Below, in pieces: positions 37,353 through 42,257 of a stretch of 42,257 nt of DNA. Positions within the stretch are counted from its first letter, which is position 1, and every line of letters starts with the position of its first letter. The notes under the pieces were generated by a model. It was not told the origin of the DNA. It saw only the letters and a list, made by a program, of their open reading frames with translations, and did no database searches. The DNA is from CALFMR01 sp035550595 (GTDB lineage: Bacteria > Acidobacteriota > Vicinamibacteria > Vicinamibacterales > SCN-69-37), in contig DASZOV010000003.1 in assembly GCA_035550595.1 (NCBI GenBank), positions 1 to 42,257 on the forward strand. The letters run 5' to 3'. Made by a program: the position numbers and the translations under genes.

Positions 37353-38528
37353 GTGCTGACGCGCCGCACGTTTCTCGCCGTGCCGGCCGGTCTGTTGCTC
37401 GTGCCACGCCACGTGTGGGCGGCGCAGGCGACGATCGATCTCGTGACGCTCGATCGCGATCGCGTGCTCGGCCAGGCGCGTCGCTATCTCGATGAGGCGC
37501 CGATCACGATCACGGCGGCCTCCAGTCCACGCAGCGCCGGCGGACTGCACGACTTCTTTTCCGAGGGCGACTACTGGTGGCCGGACCCGGCACATCCGGA
37601 CGGCCCGTACATCCAGCGCGACGGGATGACCAATCCCGACAACTTCGTCGCGCACCGGCAGGCGCTCATCCGTCTCAGTCTGCAGGTGCCCGCGCTCGCG
37701 GCCGCATGGACGCTGACCCGTGACGCGCGGTACGCCGACCACGTGCTGCGGCACCTTCGTGCGTGGTTCGTCGACGCCGACACGCGGATGAATCCGAATC
37801 TGCTGTACGCGCAGGCGATCCACGGCCGCGTGACCGGACGCGGCATCGGCATCATCGACACGATCCATCTCGTCGAAGTCGTCCGTGCCGCACGTGTGCT
37901 CGAAGCCGCCGGCGCCATCGCGCGTGACGCCGCGCAGCCGATTCACGACTGGTTCGGCCAGTACGTCACGTGGATGACGACGCATCCGTATGGGATCGCG
38001 GAGCGGGACGCGAAGAACAACCATGGGACGTGCTGGGTGATGCAGGTCGCCGCCTTCGCGCAGTACGTCGGCCGTAACGATCTGCTGGCCGCGTGCCGAA
38101 CGCGCTTCACCGACGTGATCCTCCCGACGCAGATCGCACCCGACGGCAGCTTCCCGCTCGAGATCGCGCGGACGAAGCCCTACGGCTACTCGCTCTTCAA
38201 CCTCGACGCGATGGCCACCATCTGCCAGATCCTCTCGGCGCCGTCCGGCGATCTCTGGACGTTCGAGACCGCCGATGGCCGCGGCTTCCGGCACGCGCTT
38301 GCGTTCATGGCGCCCTTCATCGCCGACAAGCGGACGTGGCCGCACCCGCCCGACGTCATGTACTTCGACGACTGGCCGATGCGCGGCCCCGCGCTCCTCT
38401 TCGGCGGTCTCGCGCTCGACGAACCGCAGGACCTCGCCATCTGGCGCCGCCTGCCCGCCGACTCGACCGTCGACGAGGTCAACCGCAACTACTTCGTCCG
38501 GCAGCCGCTGCTGTGGGCGCGGAGGTGA
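37353..38528 (+). CDS. Tat-exported alginate-lyase-like protein (PL5-type fold)
   Basis: A 391-residue protein starting at GTG. The N-terminus MLTRRTFLAVPAGLLLVPRH has the twin-arginine export motif followed by a hydrophobic core, so it is folded in the cytoplasm and exported. The mature part has the alginate-lyase (alpha/alpha) toroid features: FFSEGDYWWPDPAHPDGPYI, MTNPDNFVAHRQALIRLSLQ, MNPNLLYAQAIHGRVTGRG, IAERDAKNNHGTCWVMQVAA (the NNHxxxW active-site stretch) and KPYGYSLFNLDAMATICQ. Alginate lyases split mannuronate polymers by beta-elimination; family members in soil bacteria may act on other uronate polymers, so the substrate is inferred. GGAAGA lies upstream. The frame before 37353 is out of frame with the reductase and not part of the gene. 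Confidence 0.87.
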   Translation: MLTRRTFLAVPAGLLLVPRHVWAAQATIDLVTLDRDRVLGQARRYLDEAPITITAASSPRSAGGLHDFFSEGDYWWPDPAHPDGPYIQRDGMTNPDNFVAHRQALIRLSLQVPALAAAWTLTRDARYADHVLRHLRAWFVDADTRMNPNLLYAQAIHGRVTGRGIGIIDTIHLVEVVRAARVLEAAGAIARDAAQPIHDWFGQYVTWMTTHPYGIAERDAKNNHGTCWVMQVAAFAQYVGRNDLLAACRTRFTDVILPTQIAPDGSFPLEIARTKPYGYSLFNLDAMATICQILSAPSGDLWTFETADGRGFRHALAFMAPFIADKRTWPHPPDVMYFDDWPMRGPALLFGGLALDEPQDLAIWRRLPADSTVDEVNRNYFVRQPLLWARR

Positions 38529-38529
38529 G

Positions 38530-38660
38530 CGTCATCTTCTTTGCAGTGCGTTGGGGCCCCACCCCCAACGCTACGGCGCTTCGCCGCCCTCGCGACGCTC
38601 GGGGGCTCGCGGTGTCATCTTTCTTGGTTCTGTCCCCTGTCCCCTGCCCTCTATCCCCTC
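38530..38660 (+). repeat. Modular intergenic repeat F (one unit)
   Basis: It begins two bases after the alginate-lyase-like stop. Core arms GCGTTGGGG and CCCCAACGC (38548-38571) differ from most copies by a compensatory C-G to T-A change. It ends CTCGCGGTGTCATCTTTCTT, then a TGTCCCCTGTCCCCTGCC tail. Confidence 0.88.
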
Positions 38661-38678
38661 ATCTCTGTCTGCCCCCGG

Positions 38679-38684
38679 TAGAAT
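38679..38684 (+). promoter_or_regulatory. -10 box TAGAAT of uppP
   Basis: TAGAAT ends 7 nt before the GTG at 38692. This decides between two nearby GTG codons in favour of the second. Confidence 0.5.
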
Positions 38685-38691
38685 CGTGGGC

Positions 38692-39495
38692 GTGTTGCTG
38701 CTGATCAAAGCCGCCATCATGGGCCTCGTCGAAGGCCTGACCGAATTCATCCCCGTCTCCTCGACCGGTCACCTCATCGTCGCGGGCGCGCTGCTGGACT
38801 TCAACAGCGATGCCGGCAAGGTGTTCGAGATCGTGATTCAGACCGGCGCGATTCTCGCCGTCATCTGGGAGTACCGCGCGAAGCTCTGGTCGGTCACGGC
38901 CGGCCTCGCCGGAAACGCACGCGCCTGGCGATTCGTCGTCAATCTCGTCGTGGCGTTCCTGCCCGCGGCTGTGCTCGGCCTCTTGTTCGCGTCGCGGATC
39001 AAGGCGTATCTCTTCGCGCCCGTGCCCGTGGCGCTGGCGTTCATCATCGGCGGCTTCGTCATTCTCTGGGCGGAGCGCCGCCAGCACGTCGTGCGCGTCA
39101 CGTCGGTCGACGACATGACGCCTATCGACGCCCTGAAAGTCGGCTGCGCGCAGTGCCTCGCGCTCGTGCCGGGCGCGTCGCGATCGGGCGCGACGATCGT
39201 CGGCGGACTGCTCTTCGGCCTTTCACGCGAGGCGGCGACGGAGTTCTCGTTCTTCCTCGCGATCCCGACGCTCCTCGCCGCCGGCGCGTACGAGCTCTTT
39301 CGTGAGCGCGCCCTGCTCTCGGCCGCGGACGCCGGCTGGTTCGGTGTCGGCTTGATCACCGCGTTCATCGCCGCCTGGCTGTGCGTCCGATGGCTCCTCC
39401 GCTACATCAGCCGCCACGACTTCAGCGCCTTCGCCTGGTACCGCATCGTCGTCGGGATCGTGGTCCTGGGGGCGGTGTATTTCGGGACCTGGTGA
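38692..39495 (+). CDS. uppP: Undecaprenyl-diphosphatase
   Basis: A 267-residue membrane protein with the two UppP/BacA signatures: GLVEGLTEFIPVSSTGHLIV near residues 11-30 and LALVPGASRSGATIVGGLLF near 155-175, each with the conserved Glu/Ser/His or Ser/Arg/Ser residues. It dephosphorylates undecaprenyl diphosphate so the lipid carrier can be reused in peptidoglycan and polysaccharide synthesis; overexpression gives bacitracin resistance in other bacteria. The catalytic part faces the periplasm. GTG 38692 is chosen by the -10 spacing and by the usual UppP start just before the first signature; GTG 38686 is two codons upstream. The long upstream reading frame is repeat DNA and is rejected. Confidence 0.95.
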   Translation: MLLLIKAAIMGLVEGLTEFIPVSSTGHLIVAGALLDFNSDAGKVFEIVIQTGAILAVIWEYRAKLWSVTAGLAGNARAWRFVVNLVVAFLPAAVLGLLFASRIKAYLFAPVPVALAFIIGGFVILWAERRQHVVRVTSVDDMTPIDALKVGCAQCLALVPGASRSGATIVGGLLFGLSREAATEFSFFLAIPTLLAAGAYELFRERALLSAADAGWFGVGLITAFIAAWLCVRWLLRYISRHDFSAFAWYRIVVGIVVLGAVYFGTW

Positions 39496-39507
39496 AAAGC
39501 AGCGACG

Positions 39508-39655
39508 GCACGATGTCAACTTCGAACTGTGAACTTCGAACTTCGAATGGATGTGGCGCCTCCGGCGCGTCTTTGCTTTGGAACAACACAATCCTTGAGT
39601 CCACGCGCCGATCGTTTCGAAGTTCGAAGTTCATAGTTCGAAGTTGCCCCGCGCC
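39508..39655 (+). repeat. AACTTCGAA-type repeat, copy 4 (two blocks in inverse orientation)
   Basis: TCAACTTCGAACTGTGAAC, then the GGATGTGGCGCCTCCGGCGC region (like the start of the esterase gene), and further on TTTCGAAGTTCGAAGTTC and AGTTCGAAGTTG in the opposite orientation. It fills the 189-bp gap before the NfeD gene. Confidence 0.7.
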
Positions 39656-39671
39656 TTTCACTCCCAAGTGT

Positions 39672-39677
39672 TAGTAT
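39672..39677 (+). promoter_or_regulatory. -10 box TAGTAT of the NfeD-slipin operon
   Basis: TAGTAT ends 7 nt before the GTG at 39685; no ribosome binding site is needed or seen. Confidence 0.55.
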
Positions 39678-39684
39678 CCAAACC

Positions 39685-41097
39685 GTGCCCCATTCCAACG
39701 CGCGTGTCTGCACGAGGCGGACGCGCGGTCTGCTCGGACGGCCGCAGGCTCGGGCCTGGGGCCGCTGCGCCGCGCTTGCCGCGGCCCTGACGGGGATCGC
39801 CCTCGCGGTTCCGACCCCGGCGCGCGCGCAGACGGGTCCCGCCACGGCGAGGCCGGAGGTCGTGCGTCTCACCATTGCCGGCGAGATCGATCCGGTGCTG
39901 GCCGATTACGTCGACGAAGGTCTCGATCGCGCGCGGACGACGCACGCGGCGCTCGTCCTCATCACGATGGACACGCCGGGCGGGCTCGACACGGCGATGC
40001 GCGACATCATCCAGCACATCCTCGACTCGCCCGTGCCGGTCGCGGTCTACGTCACGCCGGCCGGTGCGCGTGGCGCGTCGGCGGGGTTCTTCATCCTGCT
40101 CTCGGCGGACGTCGCCGCGATGGCGCCGGGCACGCACACGGGCGCCGCGTCGCCCATCATGGCGGTCGGCGGCTATCCCGTCTCGATGAACGACACGCTG
40201 ACGCGCAAGATCCTGAACGACGCGACGGCGTTTCTGCGGAGTTACGCGGGGCATCGAGGCCGCAACGTGGCACTCGCCGAAACCGCCGTGACCGACGCGA
40301 AGGCGTTCACCGAGCAGGAAGCGCTCGACGGCCATCTCATCGATCTCGTCTCGCCTTCCGTTGACGCCCTCCTCGCCTCGCTCGACGGGCGCAGCGTGAC
40401 GCGCTTCGACGGCCGGTCCACCCGACTCGCGCTCGCGAACGCGGTCGTCACGCCGATCGACATGACGACGAGGCAGCGATTCCTGTCGCGCATCGTGCAG
40501 CCGGACGTCTTCTTCGTGCTGCTGCTCGTCGGCGTGCTCGGCCTGTACGTCGAGGTCACGCACCCGGGCCTGATTCTGCCCGGCGTCGCGGGCGCCGTCT
40601 CGCTCGTGCTCGCGCTCTTCGCGATGCACCTCTTGCCCGTCAGCCTGACGGGCCTCTTGCTCGTCGGCCTCGCGCTCGTGCTCTTCGCACTGGAGGCGTA
40701 CGTCACGAGCCACGGCATTCTCGCCATCGGCGGCGTCATCGCGATGCTCATCGGCGCGCTGATGCTCATCCGATCGCCGCTCACGGGCGCCGGCGTGGGT
40801 CTCGGCGTCGCGCTCGGCGCCACGCTGCCCTTCGCGGCGATCGTCATCATGCTCATGCGTCTCGTGCTGCGGTCGCGGCGGTGGGCGCCGCAGACCGGCG
40901 TCGAACAACTCGTGCAGGAGATCGGCGAAGTGACCGAGCCGGTCGCGGCCGGAAGCGCCGGCCTCGTCTTCGTCCGCGGCGAGCTCTGGCGCGCCGTGGC
41001 GCCGCGCCCCATCGACAAGGGCGCGCGTGTGCGCATCGTCCGCGTCGACGGCCTGACGCTGCACGTCGAGCCGATCGGTCCGCCGCCCGCGGCTTGA
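39685..41097 (+). CDS. NfeD-family membrane protein with ClpP-like serine protease domain
   Basis: A 470-residue protein. A signal segment (AALAAALTGIALAVPTPARA) precedes a ClpP-like domain: LVLITMDTPGGLDTAMRDII at about 90-109 and TPAGARGASAGFFILLSADV at 124-142 with Ser132 as the likely nucleophile, then GTHTGAASPI. The middle has about four membrane helices (VFFVLLLVGVLGLYVEVTHP, LILPGVAGAVSLVLALFAM, LLLVGLALVLFALEAYV, ILAIGGVIAMLIGALMLI). The C-terminal OB-fold (VTEPVAAGSAGLVFVRGELW, then RAVAPRPIDKGARVRIVRVD) is the NfeD soluble domain. This long type, paired with a slipin gene, is thought to act with it in membrane quality control. The slipin gene starts 51 bp downstream. Confidence 0.93.
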   Translation: MPHSNARVCTRRTRGLLGRPQARAWGRCAALAAALTGIALAVPTPARAQTGPATARPEVVRLTIAGEIDPVLADYVDEGLDRARTTHAALVLITMDTPGGLDTAMRDIIQHILDSPVPVAVYVTPAGARGASAGFFILLSADVAAMAPGTHTGAASPIMAVGGYPVSMNDTLTRKILNDATAFLRSYAGHRGRNVALAETAVTDAKAFTEQEALDGHLIDLVSPSVDALLASLDGRSVTRFDGRSTRLALANAVVTPIDMTTRQRFLSRIVQPDVFFVLLLVGVLGLYVEVTHPGLILPGVAGAVSLVLALFAMHLLPVSLTGLLLVGLALVLFALEAYVTSHGILAIGGVIAMLIGALMLIRSPLTGAGVGLGVALGATLPFAAIVIMLMRLVLRSRRWAPQTGVEQLVQEIGEVTEPVAAGSAGLVFVRGELWRAVAPRPIDKGARVRIVRVDGLTLHVEPIGPPPAA

Positions 41098-41147
41098 ACG
41101 TGACCGCCGCGCGAACCACGCGCGGCAGCCTCTGAAGGGAGATCCTC

Positions 41148-41936
41148 GTGCCTCTCGATCAGTTCCTCTCGCTCGGCTGGTTCGTCGCGTTGTTCATCGT
41201 GCTGATCTGGTTCTGGAACTCCATCTACATCCTCAAGGAGTGGGAACGCGGCGCGGTGCTGCGGCTGGGACGCATGCTGCCCGAGGCCAAGGGCGCCGGG
41301 CTGCGCCTCGTCATGTGGCCGATCGAGACGCTCTACCGGCTGCCGCTGCGCGTGGTCACGCTCGACGTGCCGCCACAGGACGTCATCACGCGCGACAACG
41401 TCTCGGCCAAGGTGAACGCGGTCTGCTACTTCAAGGTCGTCGACGCCAACCGCGCGCTCCGCGAGGTCGAGAACTATCTCTACGCGACCTCGCAGCTCGC
41501 GCAGACGACGCTCCGGAGCGTGTGCGGACAGTTCGAACTGGACGAAATCCTCTCGGACCGCGAGAAGGTCAACGCGAAGCTGCAGATCATCCTCGATCAG
41601 GACACCGACCCGTGGGGCATCAAGGTCACGAAGGTCGAGGTCAAGCAGGTCGACATCCCCGAGACGATGCAGCGCGCCATCGCGCGGCAGGCCGAGGCCG
41701 AACGCGAGCGCCGCGCCAAGGTCATCCACGCCGACGGTGAATATGAAGCCGCGCAGAAGCTGGCCGACGCCGCGCGCGTGCTCGAGACGCAGCCGGCCGC
41801 GATCCAGCTCCGCTACCTGCAGACGCTGACCGAGATCGGCGCCGAGAAGAACACGACCGTCGTCTTCCCTCTGCCCATCGACATGATCAAGGCGTGGATG
41901 GACCACGGCGCGAACGGGCCCGCATCGCGGTCCTGA
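41148..41936 (+). CDS. Slipin (SPFH/stomatin-like membrane protein)
   Basis: A 262-residue protein. One N-terminal membrane helix (LGWFVALFIVLIWFWNSIYI) is followed by the SPFH/Band-7 domain: KEWERGAVLRLGRMLPEAKG, VVTLDVPPQDVITRDNVSA, VNAVCYFKVVDANRALREVE and TTLRSVCGQFELDEILSDRE, then a coiled-coil segment (MQRAIARQAEAERERRAKVI). This is the slipin/stomatin pattern, an oligomeric membrane-microdomain scaffold that works with the NfeD protease encoded just upstream. GGGAGA precedes the GTG start by 5 nt. The strong hairpin at 41977 ends the operon. Confidence 0.95.
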   Translation: MPLDQFLSLGWFVALFIVLIWFWNSIYILKEWERGAVLRLGRMLPEAKGAGLRLVMWPIETLYRLPLRVVTLDVPPQDVITRDNVSAKVNAVCYFKVVDANRALREVENYLYATSQLAQTTLRSVCGQFELDEILSDREKVNAKLQIILDQDTDPWGIKVTKVEVKQVDIPETMQRAIARQAEAERERRAKVIHADGEYEAAQKLADAARVLETQPAAIQLRYLQTLTEIGAEKNTTVVFPLPIDMIKAWMDHGANGPASRS

Positions 41937-41976
41937 CGCACCGCCTACGCGACTTCACATCGCCCGGATAACGAAA

Positions 41977-42005
41977 CGCCCGTGCCACGTCATGTGGCAC
42001 GGGCG
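41977..42005. terminator. 12-bp hairpin between slipin and the DUF1080 gene
   Basis: CGCCCGTGCCAC and GTGGCACGGGCG, loop GTCAT, in the gap between convergent genes. There is no T-tract, but position and strength make it a likely terminator for both directions. Confidence 0.7.
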
Positions 42006-42052
42006 TACGCTCCGTCTGGCCGATGGCGGGGGGAGGCCAGCGACGGAGAATG

Positions 42053-42257
42053 TCAGGGCGCGGTCAGCGGACGGATTTTGATATTGCGGAACCACACTTC
42101 CGCTCCGTGGGCCTGGAGCAGGATGTGTCCTTTCGTCACTTCGCCGAAGCCCGGCGTGTTGCGGAACTTGCTCGCGGCGATGCGGGCCTTGAAGTCGGGG
42201 CTGCCCATCTCGAACTCGAGCACCTTGCCGCCGTTGAGCCACTGCTCCACGTGCGGA
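42053..42257 (-). CDS. DUF1080 (3-keto-disaccharide hydrolase) domain protein, C-terminal end only
   Basis: The minus-strand frame is open from the window edge to a TGA at 42053-42055. The 67 visible residues include VEQWLNGGKVLEFEMGSPDF, KARIAASKFRNTPGFGEVTK and GHILLQAHGAEVWFRNIKIR, the last strands of the DUF1080 jelly-roll fold (family known as 3-keto-disaccharide hydrolase in some members). The hydrolytic residues lie in the missing part. Its protein would act on oxidised sugars, consistent with the Gfo/Idh/MocA oxidoreductase at the other end of the window, though nothing links the two directly. Confidence 0.88.
   Translation of the reverse strand, partial: PHVEQWLNGGKVLEFEMGSPDFKARIAASKFRNTPGFGEVTKGHILLQAHGAEVWFRNIKIRPLTAP

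Noticed and set aside
18601..38660. Small proteins encoded in the modular repeats
   Set aside because: Several copies are open in more than one frame because the repeats are G/C-rich, but frames differ between copies, start codons are absent or variable, and the conserved feature is the hairpin.
39658..41064. 468-codon open frame opposite the NfeD gene
   Set aside because: Antisense shadow: low-complexity product, no domain, and the NfeD-slipin operon on the plus strand is clear.

Overview
This is a high-GC bacterial segment, about two thirds G+C by eye. Its genes are dense and use both strands. There are three acidobacterial-type 'orphan' macrolide-export-like permeases (ADOP family), a PadR regulator coupled to one of them, a CE15 glucuronoyl esterase, a PVC-type cytochrome/propeller protein and a DUF1080 sugar hydrolase. 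Together these point to a soil-type acidobacterium, probably of the Vicinamibacteria/Subdivision 6 group. That placement is inferred from gene content, not from a marker gene. No rRNA, phage, plasmid, CRISPR array or transposase gene was seen.

Layout. 1-2.3 kb: the end of a Gfo/Idh/MocA oxidoreductase, a secreted CE15 esterase and a minus-strand tRNA-Leu(TAA). 2.3-3.7 kb: a methyltransferase gene lying between two near-identical 38-39 bp promoter-like repeats. 3.7-13.1 kb: three ADOP permeases, the first broken by an in-frame TAA, with PadR and a CapA-family protein between them. 13.1-18.6 kb: DinB-like protein, a small unknown protein, DUF255 thioredoxin-fold protein and YihY membrane protein on the minus strand, then a zinc-ribbon/methyltransferase pair on the plus strand. 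18.6-25.2 kb: a DUF885 metallopeptidase-like lipoprotein, then a PA2779-like small membrane protein beside a C39 peptidase-TPR-POTRA-beta-barrel fusion, an IPT/TIG lipoprotein and a small outer-membrane barrel. 25.2-31.5 kb: an SDR, a two-gene ABC exporter, a plastid-type glycerol-3-phosphate acyltransferase and a GH15 glucoamylase. 31.7-42.3 kb: a giant PVC-type haem protein, a Ca2+/H+ antiporter, an aldo/keto reductase, an alginate-lyase-like Tat protein, UppP, the NfeD-slipin pair and the end of a DUF1080 protein.

The themes are polysaccharide and uronate use (CE15, GH15, alginate-lyase-like, DUF1080, Gfo/Idh/MocA), envelope function (ADOP, UppP, NfeD/slipin, barrels, YihY) and lipid synthesis.

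Two features stand out. (1) Intergenic gaps from 18.6 to 38.6 kb are filled by a modular repeat family. Its core is a G/C hairpin whose stem shows compensatory changes between copies; it ends in GTCATCTTTTTT. Thirteen full or partial cores are visible. At least two other repeat families (AACTTCGAA-type and ACTTCTGG-type) also sit at gene ends. (2) The C39 peptidase fused to TPR, POTRA and barrel domains is directly downstream of a small protein carrying a Leu-Ala-Gly-Gly site just before its only C-terminal membrane helix. This suggests a peptide-release system in the periplasm or outer membrane. Many start codons here lie 6-7 nt after a TAnnnT -10 box, so leaderless transcription appears common.
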